Source: Nitrosomonadales bacterium
Lineage (GTDB): Bacteria; Pseudomonadota; Gammaproteobacteria; Burkholderiales; Gallionellaceae
Assembly (NCBI GenBank): GCA_016214695.1
Contig: JACRNY010000004.1
Coordinates: forward strand, 124,001 to 188,000
Direction: 5' to 3'
DNA length: 64,000 bases
A program made the position numbers and the translations under genes. Below the pieces are notes generated by a model. That model was given only the letters and a program-made list of their open reading frames with translations. It had not been told where the DNA came from and did no database searches. Every line of letters begins with the position of its first letter. Within the stretch, counting starts at the first letter, position 1. Shown piece by piece: positions 21,449 through 29,245 of the stretch.

Positions 21449-21898
21449 TTAGCGCCGCTCCTTTTTCATGGCCATTGCAGCTTCGCGCTTCGAATCCTTT
21501 TCGCGTTCAGTGGCTCTCTTGTCATGTTCCTTCTTGCCCTTCGCCAGCCCGATCTCCAGCTTCACCCGTCCGCCCTTGTAGTGCATGTCCAGCGGCATGA
21601 TGGTGTAGCCGGCGCGTTGCACCTTGCCGATGAGTTTGTCGATCTCGTGCTTGTGCAGCAGCAGCTTGCGGGTGCGCACGGGGTCGGGGTGGATGTGGGT
21701 GGAGGCGTTCTGCAGCGGGCTGATGTGGGAGCCGAACAGGTACAGCGCGCCGTCCTTGACGGTCACATAGGCTTCCTTGAGCTGTACACGGCCGTCGCGG
21801 ATGGCTTTGACTTCCCAGCCTTCCAGCATGAGACCGGCTTCATGTTTTTCCTCGATGAAGTACTCGTGATACGCCTTTTTGTTCTGGATGATGCTCAT
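21449..21898 (-). CDS. smpB: SsrA-binding protein SmpB
   Basis: 149 residues from the ATG at 21898 ([17 protein letters not shown]); the frame is open to 21997 but that part overlaps the ratA start region. Conserved blocks [34 protein letters not shown] and [15 protein letters not shown] are intact. SmpB brings tmRNA to stalled ribosomes. The C-terminal tail, which enters the mRNA channel, reads [18 protein letters not shown] and lacks the usual aromatic DW motif. The same 3' end is repeated downstream. ssrA is not in the window. Confidence 0.95.
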   Translation of the reverse strand: MSIIQNKKAYHEYFIEEKHEAGLMLEGWEVKAIRDGRVQLKEAYVTVKDGALYLFGSHISPLQNASTHIHPDPVRTRKLLLHKHEIDKLIGKVQRAGYTIMPLDMHYKGGRVKLEIGLAKGKKEHDKRATEREKDSKREAAMAMKKERR

Positions 21899-21963
21899 TT
21901 GGGTGAGTTTTGCGGTTGGTTGCGATATTCTACCAGCCTTTGATTGACGGGCTTTGGTTTGCG

Positions 21964-22401
21964 ATGGCTTTGGTAGAGAAGACAGTGCTGGTGGCACACA
22001 CGGCGGAGCAGATGTTCAACCTGGTGGACAGGGTGGAGGAGTATCCGCAGTTCCTGCCCTGGTGCGGCGGCGCGACGGTCAACGACATGCAGGGAATGAC
22101 CATGCATGCCACAGTGCATATCGATTATCACCATATCAAACAGCATTTCAGCACCGAGAACCTGCGCAATCCACCGCACCAGATCGACATGACCCTCAAA
22201 GACGGGCCGTTCAAACACCTGGACGGCAGCTGGAGATTCATCCCCTTGAACGATGAAGCCTGTAAAATAGAGTTCCGTCTGCATTACGAGTTCTCCAGCA
22301 AGTTGCTGGAGAAGCTGGTGGGGCCGGTGTTCCACCATATCAGCAACACCTTCGTGGATGCCTTCATCCATCAGGCTGACAAGATATACCGCAAAGCATA
22401 A
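21964..22401 (+). CDS. ratA: RatA-like START-domain protein (ribosome association toxin family)
   Basis: 145 residues from [18 protein letters not shown]; the frame extends upstream to 21910 but the added residues are not family-like. Polyketide cyclase/START fold: [17 protein letters not shown] and a C-terminal amphipathic helix ([13 protein letters not shown]). In E. coli RatA binds 50S and blocks subunit joining; related proteins bind ubiquinone (Coq10). It diverges from smpB and precedes rnfH/ratB, the standard arrangement. No strong ribosome site is visible. Confidence 0.88.
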   Translation: MALVEKTVLVAHTAEQMFNLVDRVEEYPQFLPWCGGATVNDMQGMTMHATVHIDYHHIKQHFSTENLRNPPHQIDMTLKDGPFKHLDGSWRFIPLNDEACKIEFRLHYEFSSKLLEKLVGPVFHHISNTFVDAFIHQADKIYRKA

Positions 22402-22406
22402 AAGAC

Positions 22407-22709
22407 ATGATCGACATCGAAGTAGTCTACGCACTTCCCGACAAGCAGACCCTGCTCAAGCAGCAGGTCGCCGATGGCACGACCGCACTGGATGCCATCA
22501 AGGCCAGCGGCATCCTCAACAAATATCCCGAGATCGACATCGCGACCAGCAAACTGGGCATCTTCGGCAAGCTCATCAAGCCGGACACCGTGTTGCGTGA
22601 AAAAGACCGCATCGAGATATATCGTCCCTTGATCGCCGACCCGAAGGAAGTGCGCCGCAAGCGTGCCGAAGAGGGGAAAGTCATGAAGAAGGGCGGCGGC
22701 GACCTCTGA
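22407..22709 (+). CDS. RnfH/RatB family beta-grasp protein (UPF0125)
   Basis: 100 residues. IEVVYALPDKQTLLKQQV opens a ubiquitin-like fold; LGIFGKLIKPDTVLREKDR and EIYRPLIADPKEVRRKRA are the family's C-terminal blocks, with a basic tail. Function is not established despite the names; it is nearly always next to ratA, as here (five bases). Its stop overlaps the next start. Confidence 0.9.
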   Translation: MIDIEVVYALPDKQTLLKQQVADGTTALDAIKASGILNKYPEIDIATSKLGIFGKLIKPDTVLREKDRIEIYRPLIADPKEVRRKRAEEGKVMKKGGGDL

Positions 22710-23569
22710 TGCTCGACTACGACCTGCATTGCCATTCCAGGGTCTCCGACGGAACGCTGACACCGACCGAACTGGTCGCACGTGCTGCCGAACGCGGGGT
22801 GAAAGTGCTGGCGCTGACCGATCACGACGATGTGGCCGGTCTGGCGGAGGCGGCGCAGGCCGCGGCGCAGCATGGCATCCAGCTCATCAACGGCGTCGAG
22901 ATATCCGTTTCTTGGCGCAAACATACCGTGCATATCGTCGGCCTGCATATCGATCCGGCCAATCCTGCGCTGGCGGAAGGCTTGCGCAGCATCCGTCGCG
23001 GGCGTATGCATCGTGCCGAGCTGATGGCGGAATCGCTGGCGCGCAGCGGCATCGGCGGCGTGCTGGATGGGGCTTTGCGCTATGCCTCCAATCCGGAGAT
23101 GATCGGGCGTACCCATTTCGCGCGCTATATGGTCGAGGCTGGACATTGCAAGGATGTGCGCAGCGTGTTCAATCGCTATCTGGTCAAGGGCAAGCCCGGT
23201 TATGTCTCGCACGAATGGGCCGCTCTGGAAGATGCGCTCACATGGATACGCGCAGCGGGCGGCATCGCCGTGCTGGCGCATCCCGGGCGCTATACCGCCG
23301 GACGCAAACCCATGGGGCGCACGACATTGCTCGAACTGCTGCAGGAATTCGTCTCGCTGGGCGGCAAGGGTATCGAAGTGGTGAGCGGCAGCCACACGCC
23401 GCCGCAGTTCGCCGAGTTCGCGCGCTATGCGAAAGAGTTCGATCTGCTGTGCTCCTGCGGTTCCGATTTCCACGGGCCGGAGGAGAGCTATCGCGACCTT
23501 GGTCGTCTGCCGGACTTTCCGCTGGAATGCGTGCCGGTGTGGACAGAATGGGAGAAGGCGACGGCCTGA
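22709..23569 (+). CDS. PHP-domain 5'-3' exoribonuclease, RNase AM (YciV/TrpH) family
   Basis: 286 residues. PHP metal motifs: DLHCHSRVSDG (5-15), LTDHDDVAG, INGVEISVSW, AVLAHPGRYT and CSCGSDFHGPEE near the end. E. coli RNase AM (Rnm) trims 5' ends of rRNAs and hydrolyses pAp. It is followed after three bases by a YciO-type gene; yciV and yciO are also adjacent in E. coli, supporting the assignment. Confidence 0.9.
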   Translation: MLDYDLHCHSRVSDGTLTPTELVARAAERGVKVLALTDHDDVAGLAEAAQAAAQHGIQLINGVEISVSWRKHTVHIVGLHIDPANPALAEGLRSIRRGRMHRAELMAESLARSGIGGVLDGALRYASNPEMIGRTHFARYMVEAGHCKDVRSVFNRYLVKGKPGYVSHEWAALEDALTWIRAAGGIAVLAHPGRYTAGRKPMGRTTLLELLQEFVSLGGKGIEVVSGSHTPPQFAEFARYAKEFDLLCSCGSDFHGPEESYRDLGRLPDFPLECVPVWTEWEKATA

Positions 23570-23572
23570 GCC

Positions 23573-24202
23573 ATGTCACAGTTCTTTTCCATCCACCCCG
23601 AGAACCCGCAACCGCGCCTGATCAAACAGGCGGCGGAGATGCTGCGCAAGGGCGCGGTGATCGTCTATCCGACCGATTCCGGTTATGCGCTCGGCTGCCA
23701 TCTGGACGACAAGGATGCGGTGCAGCGCATCCGCCAGATACGCGGCGTGGACGATAAGCATCACATGACGCTGGTGTGCCGCGACCTGTCCGAACTGGCA
23801 AAATATGCCAAGGTAGATAATGCGCAGTTCCGCCTGCTGAAGAACAACACGCCGGGGAGTTACACCTTCATCCTGGAAGCGACCAAGGAAGTGCCGCGCC
23901 GCTTGCAGCACCCCAAGCGCAGCACGGTGGGCTTGCGCATCCCGGATCATCCGGTCGCGCTGGCGTTGCTGCAAGAATTGAACGAGCCCTTGCTGAGCAG
24001 CACGCTGATATTGCCGGAAGCGCATGAACCGCTGACCGATGTGGACGAGATACGCGAACATCTGGAGCGCCTCGTCGACCTGGTTATCGAAGGCGGGACG
24101 GTGGGCATAGAACCGACCACCGTGATCGACCTGACCGATGCCGCCCCCGTGCTGGTGCGGCGCGGCAAGGGCGGCATCGACCACCTGGGGATCGAGGAAT
24201 AA
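23573..24202 (+). CDS. yciO: Sua5/YciO/YrdC-family protein, YciO-like
   Basis: 209 residues. The YrdC fold is marked by VIVYPTDSGYALGCHLDD, the KHHMTLVCRDLSELAKYA variant of the KxR-S(N) site, PGSYTFILEAT and TVGLRIPDHPVALALL. YciO proteins resemble TsaC but have weak or distinct activity compared with the t6A synthase, so tRNA threonylcarbamoyl-AMP synthesis is not assumed. Co-transcribed with the RNase AM gene and the site-2 protease that starts at the next base. Confidence 0.85.
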   Translation: MSQFFSIHPENPQPRLIKQAAEMLRKGAVIVYPTDSGYALGCHLDDKDAVQRIRQIRGVDDKHHMTLVCRDLSELAKYAKVDNAQFRLLKNNTPGSYTFILEATKEVPRRLQHPKRSTVGLRIPDHPVALALLQELNEPLLSSTLILPEAHEPLTDVDEIREHLERLVDLVIEGGTVGIEPTTVIDLTDAAPVLVRRGKGGIDHLGIEE

Positions 24203-24856
24203 ATGAACATTGATGCCCTGATCCAGACCATCGCATTGGCCGCCATCCCGGTGCTGTTCGCCATCACCATGCATGAAGCAGCGCATGCTTACGCGGCTTA
24301 TCACTTTGGCGACATGACGGCGTATAGCCAAGGGAAGGTTACGCTCAATCCTTTAAAACACGTCGATCCTATCGGTACCGTATTGGTTCCGCTAGTGACG
24401 TTATTGGCCGGGGGATTTCTGTTTGGTTGGGCAAGTACGCCAATTAATTTCGCCGCATTGCGCCGTCCCAAACAGGATATGTTATGGGTCGCCCTGGCCG
24501 GACCCGCGGCCAATCTGGTCATGGCGCTGTTCTGGGGCCTGATGATCAAGCTGGCCTTGATGAACCCGACCAATTATTTTGCCGAGCCGCTCATCGGCAT
24601 GGCGGAGATCGGGGTTACAATCAACGCCATCCTGCTGGTACTGAACCTGCTGCCGCTGCCGCCGCTGGACGGCGGGCGCATCGCGGTGAGTCTGCTGCCG
24701 TACCGGCAGGCTTACCGCTTGTCCAAAATAGAACCGTATGGCATGGTCATTCTGATCCTGCTGGCGGTGGTGCCGGTCGGTGGCAGCCCGATCCTGAGCT
24801 GGATACTGTCGCCGCTGGCCGGTGCGGTGATCCGCACGATTGAAACGATTTTTTAA
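24203..24856 (+). CDS. Site-2 protease family (M50) membrane metalloprotease, minimal form
   Basis: 217 residues, about five membrane helices. The zinc motif HEAAHAYAAYHFGD is in the first helix region, with the third ligand in LLPLPPLDGGRIA. No PDZ domain, so it is a minimal S2P of the kind linked to YciO/trpS in many betaproteobacteria. The substrate is unknown. Bases 24300-24480 have AT-richer synonymous codons than the rest of the gene. Confidence 0.88.
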   Translation: MNIDALIQTIALAAIPVLFAITMHEAAHAYAAYHFGDMTAYSQGKVTLNPLKHVDPIGTVLVPLVTLLAGGFLFGWASTPINFAALRRPKQDMLWVALAGPAANLVMALFWGLMIKLALMNPTNYFAEPLIGMAEIGVTINAILLVLNLLPLPPLDGGRIAVSLLPYRQAYRLSKIEPYGMVILILLAVVPVGGSPILSWILSPLAGAVIRTIETIF

Positions 24857-24870
24857 TACGAAGCTGGATT

Positions 24871-26073
24871 ATGTTTGCTGATCGCGTTTTATCCGGAATG
24901 CGCCCCACGGGCAGTCTGCACCTGGGGCATTACCACGGTGTGTTGAAGAACTGGGTGCAGATGCAGCACCAGTACGAGTGCCTGTTCTTCGTGGCCGACT
25001 GGCATGCGCTGACCACGCACTACGACACCCCGCAGGTCATCGAACAGAACGTGTGGGACATGGTCATCGACTGGCTGGCCGCCGGCGTCGATCCGGCGCA
25101 GGCCACCCTGTTCATCCAGTCGCGCGTGCCGGAGCATGCCGAACTGCACCTGCTGCTGTCCATGATCACGCCGCTGGGCTGGCTGGAACGTGTGCCGACC
25201 TACAAGGACCAGCAGGAGAAATTGTCCGAGAAGGATCTCTCCACCTACGGCTTCCTCGGTTATCCGCTGCTGCAGAGCGCCGACATCCTCATCTACCGCG
25301 CCACCCAGGTGCCGGTGGGCGAAGACCAGGTGCCGCACATCGAATTCACGCGCGAGATCGCGCGCCGCTTCAACCACATCTACGGTCGCGAGCCCGGCTT
25401 CGAGGAGAAGGCGGAGGCCGCGATCAAGAAGCTGGGCGGCAAGAAGGCCAAACTGTATGCCGAGCTGCGCACGCGTTTCCAGGAGCAGGGCGACGATGAG
25501 GCGCTGCAATCGGCCAAGGCCTTGCTGGACGAGCAGCAGAGCCTGAGTTTGGGCGACCGCGAGCGCCTGTTCGGTTATCTCGAAGGCGGCGGCAAGATGA
25601 TCCTGTCCGAACCGCAGGCCATGCTGACTGCGGCTTCGCGCATGCCCGGCCTGGACGGCAACAAGATGTCCAAGTCCTACGGCAACACCATCAGCCTGCG
25701 CGAGAACGAGGCCGACGTGGGCAAGAAGATCAAGACCATGCCGACCGATCCGGCGCGCATCCGTCGTACCGATGCTGGCGATCCGGACAAGTGCCCGGTG
25801 TGGCAGTTGCACCAGGTCTACTCCAACGATGCCACGAAAGAGTGGGTGCAGCAGGGCTGCCGCAGCGCGGGCATCGGTTGCATCGAGTGCAAGCAACCGG
25901 TGATCACGGCCGTGCTGGAAGAACAGAAGCCGATGCGCGAACGCGCGCAGATGTATCTCGACGATCCAGCGCTGGTGAAGAACATCATCGCCGACGGTTG
26001 CGAGAAGGCGCGCAAGCTGGCCACCGAGACCATGCGCGACGTGCGTGACGCGATGGGGCTGGGCTACAACTGA
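24871..26073 (+). CDS. trpS: Tryptophan-tRNA ligase
   Basis: 400 residues, the longer class I TrpRS form common in betaproteobacteria. The HIGH-type motif is SLHLGHYHG and the KMSKS motif is NKMSKSYGN. The bulge between them includes a charged helical insert (about 165-235; KAEAAIKKLGGKKAKLYAEL) not present in the 334-residue E. coli enzyme. Conserved C-terminal KNIIADGCEKARKLATET. Four bases before scpA. Confidence 0.95.
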   Translation: MFADRVLSGMRPTGSLHLGHYHGVLKNWVQMQHQYECLFFVADWHALTTHYDTPQVIEQNVWDMVIDWLAAGVDPAQATLFIQSRVPEHAELHLLLSMITPLGWLERVPTYKDQQEKLSEKDLSTYGFLGYPLLQSADILIYRATQVPVGEDQVPHIEFTREIARRFNHIYGREPGFEEKAEAAIKKLGGKKAKLYAELRTRFQEQGDDEALQSAKALLDEQQSLSLGDRERLFGYLEGGGKMILSEPQAMLTAASRMPGLDGNKMSKSYGNTISLRENEADVGKKIKTMPTDPARIRRTDAGDPDKCPVWQLHQVYSNDATKEWVQQGCRSAGIGCIECKQPVITAVLEEQKPMRERAQMYLDDPALVKNIIADGCEKARKLATETMRDVRDAMGLGYN

Positions 26074-26077
26074 ACCT

Positions 26078-26902
26078 ATGAGCGAGACCGAGGCACAACA
26101 GCAGATACAAGCCGCCAATCCGGTGGCACATGTCCACGGCGAACCCATGCTGGAGATGCCGCAGGATCTGTATATCCCGCCGGATGCGCTGGAGGTCGTG
26201 CTGACTTCCTTCCAGGGGCCGCTCGATCTGTTGCTGTACCTCATCCGCAAGCACAACCTCGATGTCCTCGACATCCCGATGGCTGACCTGACCCGGCAGT
26301 ACATGACCTACATCGAAGCGATGAAGCAGCATCGGCTCGAACTGGCTGCCGAATATCTGCTCATGGCGGCGGTGCTGATCGAGATCAAATCACGCATGCT
26401 GTTGCCGCGCCCGCCCAAGACCAGCGAGGAAGACACCGCCGAAGACCCGCGCGCCGAACTGATGCGCCGCCTGCTCGAATACGAGCAGATGAAGCTGGCT
26501 GCGCAGAGACTCAACGAAGTGCCGCAGGCCGGACGCGATTTCGAACTGGTGCAGGTGCTGATCGAGCGTACGGTCATCGAGCGCCTGCCTTATGTCACGG
26601 TGGAAGACCTGCGCCATGCCTGGCTGGCGCTGCTCACGCGCGCCAGGGTCAATGCGCACCACAAGGTGCGCCGCGAAGAACTGTCGGTGCGCGAGCAGAT
26701 GACCAAAGTACTGCGCCGACTGCGCGACACCGACTTCGTCCCGTTCGAAGAGCTGTTCGACCTCAATGACGGCGTGCCGCATCTGGTCGTCACCTTCATC
26801 GCCATCCTCGAACTCGCCAAAGAATGCATGGTCGAGATCACTCAAACCGAAACCTTGGGGAACATCTATGTCCGAACCAGTCGAGCAATCACTGCCGAGT
26901 GA
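26078..26902 (+). CDS. scpA: Segregation and condensation protein A
   Basis: 274 residues from MSETEAQQQ, after the trpS stop. Kleisin N-terminal signature SFQGPLDLLLYLIRKHNLDV, then DIPMADLTRQYMTYIEA and AAEYLLMAAVLIEIKSRMLL. The C-terminal winged helix ends in EITQTETLGNIYV. ScpA bridges the SMC heads. It overlaps scpB by 35 bases, showing translational coupling. smc is not in the window. Confidence 0.93.
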   Translation: MSETEAQQQIQAANPVAHVHGEPMLEMPQDLYIPPDALEVVLTSFQGPLDLLLYLIRKHNLDVLDIPMADLTRQYMTYIEAMKQHRLELAAEYLLMAAVLIEIKSRMLLPRPPKTSEEDTAEDPRAELMRRLLEYEQMKLAAQRLNEVPQAGRDFELVQVLIERTVIERLPYVTVEDLRHAWLALLTRARVNAHHKVRREELSVREQMTKVLRRLRDTDFVPFEELFDLNDGVPHLVVTFIAILELAKECMVEITQTETLGNIYVRTSRAITAE

Positions 26903-27605
26903 GCAAAATATAGCCGTTCGCCCTGAGCCTGTCGAAGGCGCGGACGTTCATGCTTCGACTGGCTCAGCACGAACGGACGTTATTGAGGTCGAGCATGCGG
27001 TGGATGGCGCGCAGCTGTTGCGCATCTTCGAAGCGGCGCTGCTGACCACGCAGGAGCCACTCTCGGTCACCCAGCTCAAACGCCTGAGCGAGACGCCGCT
27101 GGAGACGCGCTTCATCGAAGAAGTGCTGCAGAAACTGGCCGACAAATACGCCGACAGCGGCATCGAACTGAATCGCGTCGCCAGCGGCTGGCGTTTCCGC
27201 GCACGTCCCGAGTTGCAGTTGCATCTGGACCGGCTCGAGCCGCAAAAACCGCCGCGTTATTCGCGCGCCGTGCTGGAGACCCTGGCCATCATCGCCTACC
27301 GTCAGCCGGTCACGCGCGGTGACATCGAAGACATCCGCGGCGTGGCGGTGTCGTCGCAGGTGCTGAAGACACTGGAAGCCCGCGGCTGGATCGAGAGCAT
27401 CGGTACACGCGACACACCGGGCAAACCTGCGCTGTATGCCACCACCCCGCAATTCATGGACGACCTCAACCTGCGTACATTGCAGGAGCTGCCGGCACTG
27501 GAAGAGATGGGCACCCTGCTGGAAGCGGGTATCGTGGAAGAGCCTGCCGCGATCGAGGCGGAAGTGGCGTCAACAGAATCCGCACCGGAAGCCAGCGCCT
27601 CCTGA
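26868..27605 (+). CDS. scpB: Segregation and condensation protein B, with an in-frame REP-derived insert
   Basis: 245 residues from the ATG within the scpA 3' end. Two winged-helix domains: LLRIFEAALLTTQEPLSV and AVLETLAIIAYRQPVTRGDI. Residues 17-37 (VRPEPVEG...TGSART) are the translation of a palindromic REP element, not ScpB sequence; it lies in the poorly conserved N-terminal extension. The C-terminus is a low-complexity acidic/Ala tail. ScpB dimers stabilise the SMC-ScpA complex. Starting at the SMC-binding core only, without the insert, would need a start codon after 26976, and none with a good ribosome site is obvious. Confidence 0.9.
   Translation: MSEPVEQSLPSEQNIAVRPEPVEGADVHASTGSARTDVIEVEHAVDGAQLLRIFEAALLTTQEPLSVTQLKRLSETPLETRFIEEVLQKLADKYADSGIELNRVASGWRFRARPELQLHLDRLEPQKPPRYSRAVLETLAIIAYRQPVTRGDIEDIRGVAVSSQVLKTLEARGWIESIGTRDTPGKPALYATTPQFMDDLNLRTLQELPALEEMGTLLEAGIVEEPAAIEAEVASTESAPEASAS
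26914..26976. repeat. REP-type palindrome inside scpB
   Basis: CCGTTCGCCCTGAGCCTGTC begins the left arm (26914) and the right arm ends GGCTCAGCACGAACGG (26976); the two 24-base arms are near-complementary with a 15-base centre. A second copy is at 38674-38753. The unit length and both arms match the widespread RPEPVEG/TGSAR-encoding repeat of proteobacterial genomes. Confidence 0.85.
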
Positions 27606-28387
27606 TGGCGATCAAGCGCATCTCCTCGCGCGACAATCCGTTCTACAAGTCGCTGCTCAAACTGGCCTCCACCGCACGCGAGCGGCGCGAAGCAGGGCAG
27701 ACGCTGCTCGACGGCGCACACCTGCTGCGCGCGTTTCTCGATGCCGGCGGTAAACCCGGACACCTGCTGGTCAACGAGCAAGCGACACAGGATGCCGAGA
27801 TCGCGGCCTTGCTCGATGCCTGTAGCGACGTGGCACAGACACAGTTCGACGACCCACTGTTCGCACAACTCTCCGAACTCAAGACGCCGAACGGCCTGCT
27901 GGCACTGATCGATATCCCCGCCATGAAAGTCGATGCCGCGCGTGCGCAGTTCGCTTTGTTGCTTGAAGATATCCAGGACCCCGGCAATCTCGGTTCCATG
28001 CTGCGTTCTGCCGCGGCGGCGGGTTGCGACGCGGTGTTTCTGTCGCAGGGCTGCGCCGATGCCTGGTCGCCGCGCGTGTTGCGCGCCGGTATGGGCGGAC
28101 ATTTTTCACTGAGCATTGCCGAATCGGTAGACCTGACCGAGGTGGCGAGCAGTTTTACAGGCAAGGTGCTGGCCGCCTCGCTGCACGCCGACAAGTCGCT
28201 GTACGACAGCAACCTGCGCGGCAAGCTCGCGTTCGCCATCGGTAACGAAGGCGCAGGACTGTCGCCTGCGTTGCTGCATGCCGCGCAGCAGCATTTCATC
28301 ATCCCCATGCCCGGCAAGGTCGAATCGCTCAATGCGGCGGCAGCGACAGCGGTGTGCCTGTTCGAGGCCTTGCGGCAGCGCCGATAA
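27605..28387 (+). CDS. TrmH/SpoU-family RNA 2'-O-methyltransferase
   Basis: 260 residues. N-terminal substrate-binding domain (ISSRDNPFYKSLLKLAST) then the SPOUT knot: LLEDIQDPGNLGSMLRSAAA, AIGNEGAGLSP and IPMPGKVESLNAAAATAVCL, the three family motifs. It methylates a ribose in rRNA or tRNA with SAM; the target cannot be told from sequence (RlmB-like and TrmH-like members share these motifs). Start overlaps the scpB stop by one base. Confidence 0.9.
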   Translation: MAIKRISSRDNPFYKSLLKLASTARERREAGQTLLDGAHLLRAFLDAGGKPGHLLVNEQATQDAEIAALLDACSDVAQTQFDDPLFAQLSELKTPNGLLALIDIPAMKVDAARAQFALLLEDIQDPGNLGSMLRSAAAAGCDAVFLSQGCADAWSPRVLRAGMGGHFSLSIAESVDLTEVASSFTGKVLAASLHADKSLYDSNLRGKLAFAIGNEGAGLSPALLHAAQQHFIIPMPGKVESLNAAAATAVCLFEALRQRR

Positions 28388-28439
28388 CGTCACCCGTCAA
28401 GGTGATTTCCGCAGCAATTTTTTTGCTAGGATACGTTCC

Positions 28440-28712
28440 ATGTGTCTTGCCATTCCCATGCAGGTCGTCGAAGTCGATGGCGCATTCGCCTGGTGCGAGG
28501 GCAGGGGGCGGCGCGAGCGTCTCAACACCATGCTGGTCGGCGAGGTGGCGCCCGGCGATTGGTTGTTCGCCCAGCTGGGGCAGGCGCGCGAACGGCTCAC
28601 TCGGCAGCAGGCAGCCGAGATCGAGCTGGCGCTCGACGGAGTGGCTGCGGCGTTGCGCGGCGAGAAGGATCTCGCTCCCTATTTCCCCGGCATCACGGTA
28701 GCAAAGCCATGA
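28440..28712 (+). CDS. hypC: [NiFe]-hydrogenase maturation chaperone HypC/HupF family
   Basis: 90 residues from MCLAIPMQVVEVDG. The N-terminal MCLA(I)P motif, whose Cys2 binds the Fe(CN)2CO precursor and the large subunit, is exact; GEVAPGDWLFAQLG is the OB-fold part. It delivers the iron moiety from HypD to the hydrogenase large subunit. First gene of the Isp hydrogenase operon, 52 bases after the methyltransferase; overlaps the protease gene by ATGA. Other hyp genes are not in the window. Confidence 0.9.
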   Translation: MCLAIPMQVVEVDGAFAWCEGRGRRERLNTMLVGEVAPGDWLFAQLGQARERLTRQQAAEIELALDGVAAALRGEKDLAPYFPGITVAKP

Positions 28713-29182
28713 AGATACTCGTCCTCGGCATCGGCAACACACTGTTGATCGACGAAGGCGTCGGCATCTTCGCCATGCGCGAACTGGAAACGCGTTACGG
28801 TCAGCGCGACGACATGGAATTCCTCGACGGCGGCACCTTGTCGTTCACCCTGGCGGTGCCCATCGCCGAATGCGATGCCTTGCTGGTCATCGATGCGGCA
28901 GAGCTGGGCGAAGCGCCCGGCACGGTGCGCAGTTTCGAGGGCGTCGAGATGGACCGCTTCCTCGGTGCGAGCCGCAAAAGCAGCGTGCACGAAGTGGGGC
29001 TGCTCGACCTGATGTCCATCTCGCAACTCAGCGGACGCTGGCCGCAGCGGCGTGCGCTGATCGGCATACAACCTGCCGTGATCGCGTGGGGCGAAGAACT
29101 GTCGCCGGCGGTCGCCGCAGCCTTGCCCGAGGCATGCACGAAAGCCGATGGGATCATCAGGGGTTTTCGTGAAATGGATTGA
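28709..29182 (+). CDS. [NiFe]-hydrogenase maturation endopeptidase (HupD/HyaD type)
   Basis: 157 residues starting at the ATG overlapping hypC. LGIGNTLLIDEGVGIFAMRE contains the nickel-sensing Glu of the family; the other metal ligands are the Asp in VIDAAELGE and the His in SSVHEVGLLDLM. It removes the C-terminal extension of the large subunit after nickel insertion, most likely that of HynL encoded downstream. Cytoplasmic. Confidence 0.9.
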   Translation: MKILVLGIGNTLLIDEGVGIFAMRELETRYGQRDDMEFLDGGTLSFTLAVPIAECDALLVIDAAELGEAPGTVRSFEGVEMDRFLGASRKSSVHEVGLLDLMSISQLSGRWPQRRALIGIQPAVIAWGEELSPAVAAALPEACTKADGIIRGFREMD

Positions 29183-29245
29183 CCGTAATAGACCGGCCAT
29201 GCAGAATGTTCAGGCATTCCATTGTTTCAAAAACAGGGAGTCGAC

